Source: CAIWTU01 sp963815135
GTDB taxonomy: Bacteria > Desulfobacterota > Desulfuromonadia > Geobacterales > Geobacteraceae
DNA length: 64,000 nucleotides
Direction of reading: 5' to 3'
Assembly: GCA_963815135.1 (NCBI GenBank)
Contig: CAWFFO010000011.1
Location: 372,001-436,000 of the forward strand
Shown: positions 33,139-42,441 of the stretch, one piece after another
How the letters are laid out: every line of letters begins with the position of its first letter
How positions within the stretch are numbered: position 1 is the stretch's first letter
The notes under the pieces: generated by a model
Told to the model about the DNA's origin: nothing
What the model saw: only the letters and a program-made list of their open reading frames with translations
The model's database searches: none
Translations under genes and position numbers: made by a program

Positions 33139-34296
33139 ATGAAATTCGGTACGAGAATAATACACAGCGGTCATGAAATCGATCCGTACACAAACGGACT
33201 GAGTGTGCCTATCTACCAGGTGTCAACTTACAAACAGAAGTCGGTGCACGAGTTCGGCAGGTACGATTACGCACGTTCCGATAACCCGACCCGGGAGGCG
33301 CTGGAAGAGTCGATTGCATTGCTGGAAAACGGTTCACGAGGGTTTGCCTTTGCTTCAGGGATGGCCGCTATCTCTTCTGCTTTACTCATCTTTTCCCAGG
33401 GAGATCACCTGGTCGTCTGCGAGGACGTGTACGGAGGAACGTACCGGGTTCTCACTGCGCTGTTCGCCCGACTCGGCATCGAGGCCACATTTGTTGACAC
33501 GACTGACCTTTCAGCGGTCAGGGCCGCCATCAGGCCGAATACCCGGGGGCTTTATCTCGAAACCCCCTCCAATCCGCTCCTGAAGATAACCGACCTGGCA
33601 GGCGCAGCTGAAATTGCCAGAGAGCACGGCATTCTCACCATTGTGGACAACACATTCATGACTCCCTACCTGCAGCGTCCTCTCGATCTGGGATGCGATA
33701 TCGTGCTCCACAGCGGCACCAAGTTCCTTAACGGTCACAGCGATGTCATCTGCGGTTTTGCGGTTGTGAAGGACAACGAACTGGCCTCCCGGATAAGATT
33801 CGTCCAGAATGCCTTCGGCGCGATACTCGGCCCGCAGGATTCCTGGCTGGTGCTGCGCGGTCTGAAAACACTGAAAGTGCGCATGGATGAGAGCCAGAAG
33901 AGTGCGATGGCGGTGGCGGAATGGCTTGCGGGGCAGGAGAGGGTGAAGGAGGTGTTCTATCCCGGCCTCGACTCCCATCCGGGGTATTCCATCCACCGGA
34001 ATCAGTCAGAAGGTCCGGGGGCTGTGCTGTCTTTTACCCTGGACTCTATCGAGCTGACTGAAAAGGTTTTGGAAAAAACTGAATTGGCAGCTTTTGCCGT
34101 AAGTCTCGGCGGGGTGGAAAGTATCATTTCCTATCCGGCAAAGATGTCCCATGCCGCAATGCCTCGCGAGGAGCGGCAAGCCAGGGGAATTACCGACACC
34201 CTGGTACGCCTGTCTGTGGGGCTCGAAGAAGTCGAAGACCTGATCTCCGATCTTGACCGTGTTATAAATTGCAGTGCAGGTTGCGTGGGAGGTTAA
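33139..34296 (+). CDS. Second trans-sulfuration PLP enzyme
   Basis: A 385-residue paralogue of the preceding gene: YDYARSDNPTREALEE, FAFASGMAAISSAL, VDNTFMTPYLQRPLD, lysine motif HSGTKFLNGHSDVICG, end RLSVGLEEVEDLISDLDRVI. It probably works with the first enzyme in moving sulfur between cysteine and homocysteine (as a cystathionine beta-lyase or gamma-synthase). The 200-base gap holds no second S-box, so it may be read from the same transcript or its own promoter. ATG 33139 follows AGGAG. Confidence 0.9.
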   Translation: MKFGTRIIHSGHEIDPYTNGLSVPIYQVSTYKQKSVHEFGRYDYARSDNPTREALEESIALLENGSRGFAFASGMAAISSALLIFSQGDHLVVCEDVYGGTYRVLTALFARLGIEATFVDTTDLSAVRAAIRPNTRGLYLETPSNPLLKITDLAGAAEIAREHGILTIVDNTFMTPYLQRPLDLGCDIVLHSGTKFLNGHSDVICGFAVVKDNELASRIRFVQNAFGAILGPQDSWLVLRGLKTLKVRMDESQKSAMAVAEWLAGQERVKEVFYPGLDSHPGYSIHRNQSEGPGAVLSFTLDSIELTEKVLEKTELAAFAVSLGGVESIISYPAKMSHAAMPREERQARGITDTLVRLSVGLEEVEDLISDLDRVINCSAGCVGG

Positions 34297-34432
34297 TGGG
34301 GGCGGTGGAACTAGGGAATTTTTACCCGCCTTATAGGATAAAGTAGCCCTCCATCAATCAAGCAGCTGGTCCGAAATGGTTTATGCTTTTGATAAAGCTA
34401 TCCACGAGACTATTGCCGGGGAGGACTATTGA

Positions 34433-34624
34433 ATGCAGAGAAACGTCAAGCAGATGATTGATACGACCATTGATCGGAAAGCAAAAGAGAACCCGATGCT
34501 TGCACGCATAATCAGGGCAAAACTGGTCCTGAAGGGGATTGATCCGGAGAGTCTGGCGAACGAATCGGATATTGACCCGTCATTAGTCAAACGGATCGAA
34601 TCGGTGTTGGCTGAATTCAAATAA
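34433..34624 (+). CDS. Small helical protein
   Basis: A 63-residue protein with a GGGGAGG site. Two helices (VKQMIDTTIDRKAKENPMLA, RAKLVLKGIDPESLA) and a final SLVKRIESVLAEF. The last 30 residues could be a small DNA- or protein-binding helix pair. No family recognised. No adjacent operon partner. Confidence 0.55.
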   Translation: MQRNVKQMIDTTIDRKAKENPMLARIIRAKLVLKGIDPESLANESDIDPSLVKRIESVLAEFK

Positions 34625-35546
34625 ATCTTTCGGAAATCCTGCCTTACCAGGTTATCGGGAATCAGCCTCAGTGTAAGTAAGTGCCATAGAATTAATTGTG
34701 AAGAGGAATTGATGGCGGCATTTCAGTGCCATTTGTTTTGCCGCCCATTTGCCTGCATCCTTGCTCAAACTGTATTGATCCCATTGTTACGTTCGGTCCG
34801 TGAGATGTCGGGTACGCCTTTGCTCGGTGCTCCGAAGTAAGAGGGTTCGATTTCGGCCATTGCTTCAACTTCATGCAGCAGTGGGAGGTTTTTGCCTTGA
34901 CCGGAGCGAAAGTTGGCTGTTGCCATTTCTACCCAATTTCTCAAATAAAATTCCCTGTCTTGGCATTGTCGATCGTGATTTTGCGGTTCGATATCTTTGG
35001 TTTGCAATAACACTTTAAAAATATTTTTTCAGTTATGAAAGGGTAGCTGCCTATTTGTTATCGCCGATACACCACCGGACACTTTTCATGAAACCGGTAA
35101 CCTTGCTCTCCAGAACCTTCCTTAATCCCCCTGTTTTGGCTTCAATGCTAATTTAATCAATTTTCATGCACACAACTTCTTCGGTGTTCAGTCTTTCCAG
35201 TTTCTCGTTGTAGCGGACCTTCGTGCCTGTTGACAGTCCATCTTCCCCCGCGGCATCGCATCCGCTTTCTCCATTGCCGGTTCGGCATTGGTTGAGGCAA
35301 TGTCGGCCTGCGGCTCGCTCTTACTTCCCGCAGCCTAAGGTTCCTGTGATTTATTCGCCCCGATTCGGCTGAACATGCGAAGAACCGGCGGAGGTAATAG
35401 TGTTTTCCGGCATTTTTACCTTGAAAAAAATGCCTGCTGATGCTACAAGTTCACAGGTTTTATGATCTTTTTAGTATCTCTTTCATAGGTTTTTACGAGA
35501 ACACCGAATACATTTCGGTCAGGCAGTTCTGGACAACGGAGGAAAA
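34625..35546. other. Long intergenic region with decayed gene pieces
   Basis: About 900 bases without an intact gene. On the minus strand 34765-35013 encodes an open stretch (EFYLRNWVEMATANFRSGQG, then SYFGAPSKGVPDISRTERN) that looks protein-like but lacks a recognisable start, ribosome site or family. At 35160-35230 the minus strand reads LSTGTKVRYNEKLERLNTEE before a stop, like the C-terminal tail of a lost gene. I take both as remnants. A promoter for the following MCP gene should lie in the last 150 bases, but I cannot pick one. Confidence 0.4.
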
Positions 35547-35549
35547 GTG

Positions 35550-37256
35550 ATGGAAGCGGCCGACATACTGTTACCCGGCAAGAAAATGAAACTGGGGACC
35601 AGAATTTTCCTGCTGTATTTTGTAGTTTTGGCCGGTTTCCTGCTCATTGCTGTAACCGGCGCTGTTCTCCTGACGGAAAACCAGGTCACCGCCGCCCTTG
35701 CTTCGTCCGGAGCGATAATGATTGCCGTTGTTTTCCTGATGTGGCGCATTCTTTCCGGAATAAAAAATCTTTTCAATAATGAAGGTGATTATGCCCGTTC
35801 ACTGGCCGACGGGGATCTGACGGCGGCTCAGGTGTCAGAAACTGTAGAAGAACCGGGGGACATCGCGTATTCTCTGAGTGTCATCAATGATAATTTCCGC
35901 ACACTCCTTGAAGGAAACAGGGCCGCTTTGAAGGAAATGTCGCGTATCTCGCGCACTATTTCCGAAACATCCAAAAGTGTGAGCAGGGCATCTGAGAATA
36001 AGGCAAAAAGGATCAGTGAAACCTCCGCAGCCATAATGGAAATCAACGCATCAGTGAAGGGGGTGGCGCAGGGCGTGGACAGCCTCTCCCTTTCAGCGTC
36101 AGAGAACTCTTCGTCTATTCTCGAGATGGCGGCGAGCGTGGAAGAGGTTGCAATAAATGTCGAGAGCCTTGCGCGTACAGTAGATGAAGTAACGTCGTCT
36201 ATAATTGAAATGACAGCTTCCATCAAGCAGATCGGCGGTAGTGTGAACAGCCTGATCGATGCTTCTTCGGTCACCGCTTCGTCAGTCATGGAAATGGATT
36301 CCGCAATCCGCCAGGTTGAGAAGAATGCCATGGACACGACAGTTATCTCGGAGGAAGTGCGGCGTGACGCGGAAACCGGAAGAGAAGCAGTGGAAGCCAC
36401 AATCAAAGGTATGCAGGAAATCAAGAGGTCTTCCGGCATCACCTCGGAAGTGATCGATACTCTTTCAGGAAAAGCCGATGATATCGGAGCGATTCTATCG
36501 GTTATAGATGAAGTCGCCGAGCAGACCAATCTGCTGGCACTGAATGCAGCCATCATTGCCGCCCAGGCCGGCGACCAGGGGAAAGGTTTCGCTGTCGTTG
36601 CCGACGAGATCAAGGAGCTTGCCGACCGCACCAGCAGTTCGACGCGCGAGATCGCGCAGTTGATAAAAGGGGTCCAGGAAGAGACCCGGCGCGCGGTGGA
36701 AGCGATCAGCCAGGCGGAAAAGAGCATAGCTGACGGTGAGCGCTTATCCCAGAAATCCGGTGAAGCTCTCAACAAGATAGTCGAGGGGGCGAAAAAGGCA
36801 ACCGGTCAGGTTGATGAAATAGCACGCGCGGCGGTAGAACAGGCGACGGGAAGCCAGATGATACGTGATGCGGTGGAGCAGGTTACCGACATGATCATGC
36901 AGATTTCAAACGCCACGCAGGAACAGAGCAAGGGGAGCGAGCTTATTATGACCGCGGTGGAGAGAATGAAAGTCCTGACCGGCCAGGTGCGGTCTTCCAC
37001 TCGTGAACAGAGCAAGGTGGGGAGTTTCATAGCCCAATCCACAGAAAATATCACCTCGATGATTCAGCAGATAAAACGGGCCTGCGATGAGCAGGCGAAG
37101 GGCAGCGAGCAGATTGTGCATGCCGTGGAAGATATCCAGAGGTCAACCGATGAAAATGTGGAGGCCGTAAGCGTTCTGGATGATGCCTTCATCGGGCTGT
37201 CACGGCAGATTGATACCCTTGACAAGGGAATCCGGAGGTTCAGATTAGATGGGTAG
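35550..37256 (+). CDS. Methyl-accepting chemotaxis protein
   Basis: A 568-residue receptor. ATG 35550 has GGAGG upstream (GTG 35547 is the alternative). Two membrane helices (about 17-37 and 43-60) are close together with almost no periplasmic domain, so it likely senses an internal or membrane signal. A HAMP-like segment follows. The signalling hairpin tip is EVAEQTNLLALNAAIIAAQAG with the usual CheA/CheW contact region, flanked by long Ala/Glu/Ser coiled coils with repeated SSxIxEMxASI blocks. It overlaps trpA by 8 bases, so the two are co-transcribed. Confidence 0.92.
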   Translation: MEAADILLPGKKMKLGTRIFLLYFVVLAGFLLIAVTGAVLLTENQVTAALASSGAIMIAVVFLMWRILSGIKNLFNNEGDYARSLADGDLTAAQVSETVEEPGDIAYSLSVINDNFRTLLEGNRAALKEMSRISRTISETSKSVSRASENKAKRISETSAAIMEINASVKGVAQGVDSLSLSASENSSSILEMAASVEEVAINVESLARTVDEVTSSIIEMTASIKQIGGSVNSLIDASSVTASSVMEMDSAIRQVEKNAMDTTVISEEVRRDAETGREAVEATIKGMQEIKRSSGITSEVIDTLSGKADDIGAILSVIDEVAEQTNLLALNAAIIAAQAGDQGKGFAVVADEIKELADRTSSSTREIAQLIKGVQEETRRAVEAISQAEKSIADGERLSQKSGEALNKIVEGAKKATGQVDEIARAAVEQATGSQMIRDAVEQVTDMIMQISNATQEQSKGSELIMTAVERMKVLTGQVRSSTREQSKVGSFIAQSTENITSMIQQIKRACDEQAKGSEQIVHAVEDIQRSTDENVEAVSVLDDAFIGLSRQIDTLDKGIRRFRLDG

Positions 37257-38088
37257 TCCAGACAAGGGAGCGAACAGGATTTCCCGCACATTCGGAGAGC
37301 TGCGGGAAAAGGGCGAAAAGGCCCTGGTAACTTTTATCACGGCGGGCGATCCTGACCTGGAAACCACCGCAGCGGTGATAAAGGAACTTGAAACGGCAGG
37401 GGCCGACATTATTGAGCTGGGGATGCCTTTTTCCGACCCGATGGCCGATGGTCCGACCATACAGCTTTCCTCGGAGCGGGCGCTGGCAGCCGGTACTACG
37501 CTGCCCGGCATCCTGGAAACAGTTAAAAATGTCAGACGAAATTCTGAAATTCCAATAATTCTCATGGGTTATTACAATCCGATTTTCCTGTACGGAGTGG
37601 AACGATTCACCAGAGATGCTGTAGAAGCAGGCGTTGACGGCGTGCTTCTGGTCGACCTGCCTCCCGAAGAATCAGAGGCCGAGGGATTTTCTGAGATCGC
37701 CGCAAAATGCGGGCTTGATATCATTTTTCTCCTCGCTCCCACATCGGGTGATGAAAGAATCGAAAAAGTTCTAGGGCTGGGTAGGGGGTTTCTGTATTAC
37801 GTTTCCGTTACCGGAGTCACCGGGGCCAGAAAAGACGTTTCGGCCTCGTTACGCAGGGAAGTGGAAAATATCAGGGAGAAAAGCAGAGTCCCGGTTGTTG
37901 TCGGTTTCGGCATTTCCGATCCTTCCCAGGCAGGTACGGTTGCCTCTTTTGCCGATGGTGTTGTGGTGGGAAGTGCTTTGGTCAAACTTTTCGAGCAATA
38001 CCAGGGAAGCGAACTGAAAGAAAAGGTTGCTGAATTTGTTTCATCCCTGAAGGCAGGGATGCGTAGTGGCCAGTCACGCGTCAGGTAA
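37249..38088 (+). CDS. trpA: Tryptophan synthase alpha subunit
   Basis: A 279-residue TIM barrel. Catalytic Glu is in IIELGMPFSDPMADGPTIQ and catalytic Asp in VLLVDLPPEESE; the phosphate-binding GVTGARKD and VVVGFGISDP loops are present. It cleaves indole-glycerol phosphate and passes indole to TrpB. trpB is not in this window next to it. The ATG 37249 lies inside the end of the MCP gene. Confidence 0.96.
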   Translation: MGSPDKGANRISRTFGELREKGEKALVTFITAGDPDLETTAAVIKELETAGADIIELGMPFSDPMADGPTIQLSSERALAAGTTLPGILETVKNVRRNSEIPIILMGYYNPIFLYGVERFTRDAVEAGVDGVLLVDLPPEESEAEGFSEIAAKCGLDIIFLLAPTSGDERIEKVLGLGRGFLYYVSVTGVTGARKDVSASLRREVENIREKSRVPVVVGFGISDPSQAGTVASFADGVVVGSALVKLFEQYQGSELKEKVAEFVSSLKAGMRSGQSRVR

Positions 38089-38214
38089 ATCCGGACGTTG
38101 CCCGGATTGCCGGGAAAAGGGTTTTTCAGTAAATCCGTGTTGCGGGAAAACTGAATCAACAGGGCGGCGTTTGCCCCGACAGGGGTATCAGCGGTCAGTC
38201 ATGGGGGTATGCAT

Positions 38215-39060
38215 ATGAGCTGGTTCAAAAGGGAAAAGAGGCCTATAACCCCGACCGAAGCGAAAAAGGTCCGGGTCCCCGAAGGGCTGTGGACGAAGTG
38301 CCCCAGTTGCACGGAAAGCATTTATTCCAAGGAAATAGAACAGAATTTCAATGTCTGCCCGAAATGCGACCATCATTTTCGAGTTTCCGCAAAAAAGAGA
38401 ATTTCCCTGCTTTTGGACGAGGGTACTTTCGTAGAACATGACGCCGATATGCAGTCGGTGGATTTTCTCGATTTCAATGACTCCAGGAGCTATAAGGAAC
38501 GCATAGAAGCCGCAGTGGCCAAAGGAATAGGAAAAGATGCCGTGGTCTGCTGTGAAGGGAAAATCGATGGTATTCAGGTCCAGTTGGCGGTGCTGGAATT
38601 CTCATTCATGGGCGGGAGCATGGGCAGCGTTGTCGGCGAGAAGATAACCAGGCTCATCGAGCGCGCCATTGAAAAAAGCAGTCCGGTTGTCATTGTTTCA
38701 TCATCCGGCGGTGCGAGGATGCAGGAAAGCATATTATCGCTCATGCAGATGGCGAAAACCTCTGCTGCCCTGGCAAGACTGCGCGAAAGCCACCTTCCCT
38801 TCATATCGGTGCTGGCGGACCCGACAACCGGTGGAGTAACCGCGAGTTTTGCCATGCTCGGCGATATTAATATGTCCGAACCAAAGGCGTTGATCGGTTT
38901 CGCTGGACCCAGGGTAATCGAGCAGACAATCAGGCAGAAACTCCCCGAGGGCTTCCAACGGGCCGAATATCTCCTGGAGCACGGCATGATTGACTTAATC
39001 GTCCACAGGAAGGAAATGAAGCAGAAACTGGCCCGGCTTCTCAGGATGCTGCATCACTGA
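38215..39060 (+). CDS. accD: Acetyl-CoA carboxylase carboxyltransferase beta subunit
   Basis: A 281-residue protein starting MSWFKREKRP at 38215, the normal AccD start; an ATG six bases earlier is in frame. An N-terminal four-cysteine zinc ribbon (CPSC, then CPKCDHHF) precedes the crotonase-like carboxyltransferase domain with SSSGGARMQESI and DPTTGGVTASFA. With AccA it transfers the carboxyl group from biotin to acetyl-CoA. Lies between trpA and folC, a common order. Confidence 0.97.
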   Translation: MSWFKREKRPITPTEAKKVRVPEGLWTKCPSCTESIYSKEIEQNFNVCPKCDHHFRVSAKKRISLLLDEGTFVEHDADMQSVDFLDFNDSRSYKERIEAAVAKGIGKDAVVCCEGKIDGIQVQLAVLEFSFMGGSMGSVVGEKITRLIERAIEKSSPVVIVSSSGGARMQESILSLMQMAKTSAALARLRESHLPFISVLADPTTGGVTASFAMLGDINMSEPKALIGFAGPRVIEQTIRQKLPEGFQRAEYLLEHGMIDLIVHRKEMKQKLARLLRMLHH

Positions 39061-39073
39061 GTCGCCTGCGGAT

Positions 39074-40348
39074 ATGACGTATCAGGAGATATTGACATAT
39101 CTGTACGGTCTCGGCCGTTTCGGAATGAAGCCGGGCCTGGAGAATATCAGGGCCATTCTGAAATCGCTTTCCGACCCGCAGGACAGCCTGCAGGTAATCC
39201 ACGTGGCCGGAACCAATGGAAAGGGTTCCACTTCTTCTTTCCTTTCGTCCATACTGGTCGAGGGTGGCTATAATGCCGGCCTGTTCACTTCTCCCCATCT
39301 AATAAGCTTCACCGAACGGATACGCATAAAAGGCGACGAAATAAAGGAATGCGAAGCGCTTGCAGCCGCGGAAAGGGTAATCGCGGTTGCTCCTTCAGAA
39401 GCTACCTTTTTCGAAATCGTTACGGCCATGGCGTTTCTTTATTTTGCCGAACATGGGGCCGGACCCGTGATTATGGAAACGGGCATGGGGGGACGCCTGG
39501 ATGCTACAAACATATCCTCTAAAATCCTCTCGGTCATAACACCAGTTTCCCTGGATCATTGCGATTATCTCGGTGACAACATCCCGGACATAGCCCGTGA
39601 GAAAGCCGGAATATTAAGGCCGGATATTCCGGTAGTCGTGTCCGCCCAGCCTGAACCGGCGCTTGTGGCAATCAGGGATGCCTGTGCTGTCCTGGATTCC
39701 CCCATGTATTTCTTCGGCGGGCAATTCTCAGCTTCCTGGGAAAATACGGGCCTTTCATACCGGGGACTCGACTGGCAACTGGACGGACTGAAACCTGGAA
39801 TAGGCGGCAGGTACCAGGCGGCAAATGCGGCGACCGCCCTTTGCGCAACGGAGCTGCTTGCCCGGCAAGGGTTCGAGCTTGACGGGGAAACGGCACGGGC
39901 GGGGCTGGAAAAAGCCTTCTGGCCCGGGAGGATGGAGATGATCGGCACTTCGCCGAGGATCCTCCTCGATGGCGCCCATAACCCGGCAGGTGCGTCCGCG
40001 CTGGCTGAGTCCCTTGCCGATATTGTTCGCAACAGGTTGATCCTGGTTGTCGGTTTAATGTCGAACAAGGACGTTGAAGGTATGCTGGCCTCACTTGCCC
40101 CTGTCGCGGACCGTGTACTGACGGTCGCCCCGGGGATGCCCAGGTCCTTGCCGTCGGCAGATCTTGCGGATAAATTCCGCGCGGCCGGGGCTTGCGCCGA
40201 AGATGCCGGGCCGGTCTCCTCCGGACTGGCTATGGCCCTGGAAGAAGCCGGGCCGGAAGACCTCATACTTGTTTGCGGCTCGCTTTTTACCGTAGGTGAA
40301 GCAAGGGCCGTACTATTGTCTAGTAAATTCGAACCATGCAGAGGATGA
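39074..40348 (+). CDS. folC: Folylpolyglutamate synthase / dihydrofolate synthase
   Basis: A 424-residue Mur-ligase-type enzyme. The P-loop is HVAGTNGKGSTSSFLS near residue 42, followed by FTSPHLISFTERI, ETGMGGRLDATN, and the C-terminal domain beginning LLDGAHNPAG. It joins glutamate to dihydropteroate and/or folates. Starts 13 bases after accD. Confidence 0.95.
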   Translation: MTYQEILTYLYGLGRFGMKPGLENIRAILKSLSDPQDSLQVIHVAGTNGKGSTSSFLSSILVEGGYNAGLFTSPHLISFTERIRIKGDEIKECEALAAAERVIAVAPSEATFFEIVTAMAFLYFAEHGAGPVIMETGMGGRLDATNISSKILSVITPVSLDHCDYLGDNIPDIAREKAGILRPDIPVVVSAQPEPALVAIRDACAVLDSPMYFFGGQFSASWENTGLSYRGLDWQLDGLKPGIGGRYQAANAATALCATELLARQGFELDGETARAGLEKAFWPGRMEMIGTSPRILLDGAHNPAGASALAESLADIVRNRLILVVGLMSNKDVEGMLASLAPVADRVLTVAPGMPRSLPSADLADKFRAAGACAEDAGPVSSGLAMALEEAGPEDLILVCGSLFTVGEARAVLLSSKFEPCRG

Positions 40349-40360
40349 CAAATCCGTCCC

Positions 40361-42427
40361 ATGAAAACAAATCTCCTTAATATCATTCCGACGATAATTT
40401 TTCTTTCCCTTGCCTTTTCCGGAACTGCCAAAGGCGAATATCTTTCCCGGTCCGGCGCGGTGGTTCTTCATGCCGACAGTCTTACCTACCGGAAGGCCGA
40501 CGAAACATACAGGGCGCTGGGGAACGTGTATCTGGAATGGGATGATCTGAAACTCGTTGCCGACACTGCCCTGCTACGGCAAAGTGACGATACCGCGCAA
40601 GCCGAAGGCAATATCGTGCTTACTACGGACGGAGATATTCTGCATGCCGACAAAATGACCGTGAATCTGGGAAATCAGAATGGGGAGATCACCAACGGCA
40701 GCATTTTCATGAAAAAAGGCAATTTCCATATTCTTGGCAAGAAAATGATCAAGGAAGGGCCTGAAAATTACCATATTGAATCAGGCTCTTTCACCCCGTG
40801 CGACGGTCAGGTACCCAGCTGGAAATTTTCCTCAAGCTCTATGGATGTGATTCTGGGCGAATATGCCACGGGAAAAAATGTCCTGTTCTATATTAGGGAT
40901 ATACCGGTCCTGTATCTCCCTTATATTATGTTCCCGCTGAAGACGGATCGCCAGTCCGGATTCCTTCTGCCGAAACCCGGGACTTCAACAAAGGGGGGAA
41001 TTGTTTTAAATATTCCGTATTACTGGGCGATTTCTCCCAGCCAGGATATGACCTTAAACCTGGATATTCAAAGTAAAAGAGGCGCCGGTACGGGGCTAGA
41101 CTACCGATATATAAGAAAAAGAGGAAGCGAGGGGAGTTTCCGCGGATATCTTATCTATGATACAAGCAAGGACAAATTTCGCGGCGACTTTTCCGAGAGG
41201 CATCAGGAGGATTTTTCTCCGACCCTGAGCTTCAAGTCGGATGTGAACTATGCGTCCGACAAGGACTTTTATCGTGATTTTGCTGAAGGTTTCGGCGAAT
41301 ACAACCGTAAAAGCGTGGACAGCAATATCTTTCTCACCAAGCATTGGCAACGTTTCCTGCTGACACCGGAGCTTCGTTTCAGTCAGGACCTGGAATCACC
41401 CTCGAACTCGGCGACATTGCAGAAACTGCCTATTCTGACATTTACCGGAATCAAGCAAAGGATCGGTGGAACACCTTTATATTTTATGCTGGATTCGAAT
41501 TTTACCAACTTCTATCGGGAAGAGGGATTCCAGGGACAGCGGCTTGATCTTCACCCGACCTTGCTTTTTTACACGAATCCAGCTCCCTGGCTGGAAAGCA
41601 CAGCATGGGCGGGGTACCAGCACAGGTTTTACAATATGTATGGGGGAACCGGCAGCGGCAATTTTGATGATATTGGTCTTGTGGATGCTGGACTGAACCT
41701 GTCATCGCCGCTTGACAGGATTTACGAAACGGGCTGGAAGGGAATGCCCAAATTGCGGCACTCACTGGTTCCCGAAGTCGGATATTCTTATGTGCAAGAC
41801 AGGGGACAGGACGAACTGCCGTTTTTTGATTTCAACGACAGGGTGGTTCACCGTAATGCCGTCAGTTATTCGCTTACTAACTTCCTGACCGGTAAATTTG
41901 TAGACGGAGATGCTCCTGCAGTTTATCGCCAGCTTGCTTATTTCAAACTCTCTCAAGAGTATGATTTCGGCGGCACACGAAGGGACCTTCTGACCCCTTA
42001 TGACGATCTGCGACCGTTCTCCGATATCAGAATCGAAGCAAGGGTAAATCCGATCAAAGAGATTTCTTTACTTGCCGACAGCCGATACAATCCTAATCAC
42101 ACCAATTTTTCCACGAACAATGTCGCCGTGAAATATGATACGGGAGCGGGCAATTCCTTTCAGGTCGGATATCGTTTTTCACGCTCGCAACAGGAGTATC
42201 TCGAAGCCATCATGGGAACAAATCTTCTGAAGCCCTTTATCTTCAACTTCGCCGGCCGGTATTCGCTTGACAGCGGCGCATTCCTGGAATCCAACTACTC
42301 GATCGAGTATAAACAGCAATGCTGGAGCGTCATTTTTTCTTATGGAGAGCACCAGGGAAATAAGGGGTTTTTCGTGAATTTCGTACTTGCCGGCATTGGT
42401 CCTATAAGCAAAATACGGGCTTTCTAG
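40361..42427 (+). CDS. lptD: LPS-assembly outer-membrane protein LptD
   Basis: A 688-residue protein with a signal peptide (residues 1-27). An N-terminal OstA/LptA-like beta-jellyroll (AVVLHADSLTYRKADETYRA; ALGNVYLEWDDLKL; AEGNIVLTTDGDIL) is followed by a region with an FTPCDGQVPSWKF segment and the long strand-rich LptD barrel to the end (last residues FSYGEHQGNKGFFVNFVLAG). LptD inserts lipopolysaccharide into the outer leaflet. Its presence with the arn locus confirms a Gram-negative envelope. Starts 12 bases after folC. Confidence 0.93.
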   Translation: MKTNLLNIIPTIIFLSLAFSGTAKGEYLSRSGAVVLHADSLTYRKADETYRALGNVYLEWDDLKLVADTALLRQSDDTAQAEGNIVLTTDGDILHADKMTVNLGNQNGEITNGSIFMKKGNFHILGKKMIKEGPENYHIESGSFTPCDGQVPSWKFSSSSMDVILGEYATGKNVLFYIRDIPVLYLPYIMFPLKTDRQSGFLLPKPGTSTKGGIVLNIPYYWAISPSQDMTLNLDIQSKRGAGTGLDYRYIRKRGSEGSFRGYLIYDTSKDKFRGDFSERHQEDFSPTLSFKSDVNYASDKDFYRDFAEGFGEYNRKSVDSNIFLTKHWQRFLLTPELRFSQDLESPSNSATLQKLPILTFTGIKQRIGGTPLYFMLDSNFTNFYREEGFQGQRLDLHPTLLFYTNPAPWLESTAWAGYQHRFYNMYGGTGSGNFDDIGLVDAGLNLSSPLDRIYETGWKGMPKLRHSLVPEVGYSYVQDRGQDELPFFDFNDRVVHRNAVSYSLTNFLTGKFVDGDAPAVYRQLAYFKLSQEYDFGGTRRDLLTPYDDLRPFSDIRIEARVNPIKEISLLADSRYNPNHTNFSTNNVAVKYDTGAGNSFQVGYRFSRSQQEYLEAIMGTNLLKPFIFNFAGRYSLDSGAFLESNYSIEYKQQCWSVIFSYGEHQGNKGFFVNFVLAGIGPISKIRAF

Positions 42428-42441
42428 CAGGCCCGAAGAGA

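Noticed and set aside
35100..35549. Cyclic-di-GMP riboswitch upstream of the MCP gene
   Set aside because: Such riboswitches are common before signalling genes in this group, but the conserved CACGCACAGGGCAAACC-type core is not present here.
35828..36775. Minus-strand ORF of 315 codons inside the MCP gene
   Set aside because: It mirrors the alanine/serine coiled-coil repeats of the receptor and has no independent features.
39565..40431. Minus-strand ORF of 288 codons inside folC
   Set aside because: It is the shadow of a GC-rich, strongly conserved folC frame.
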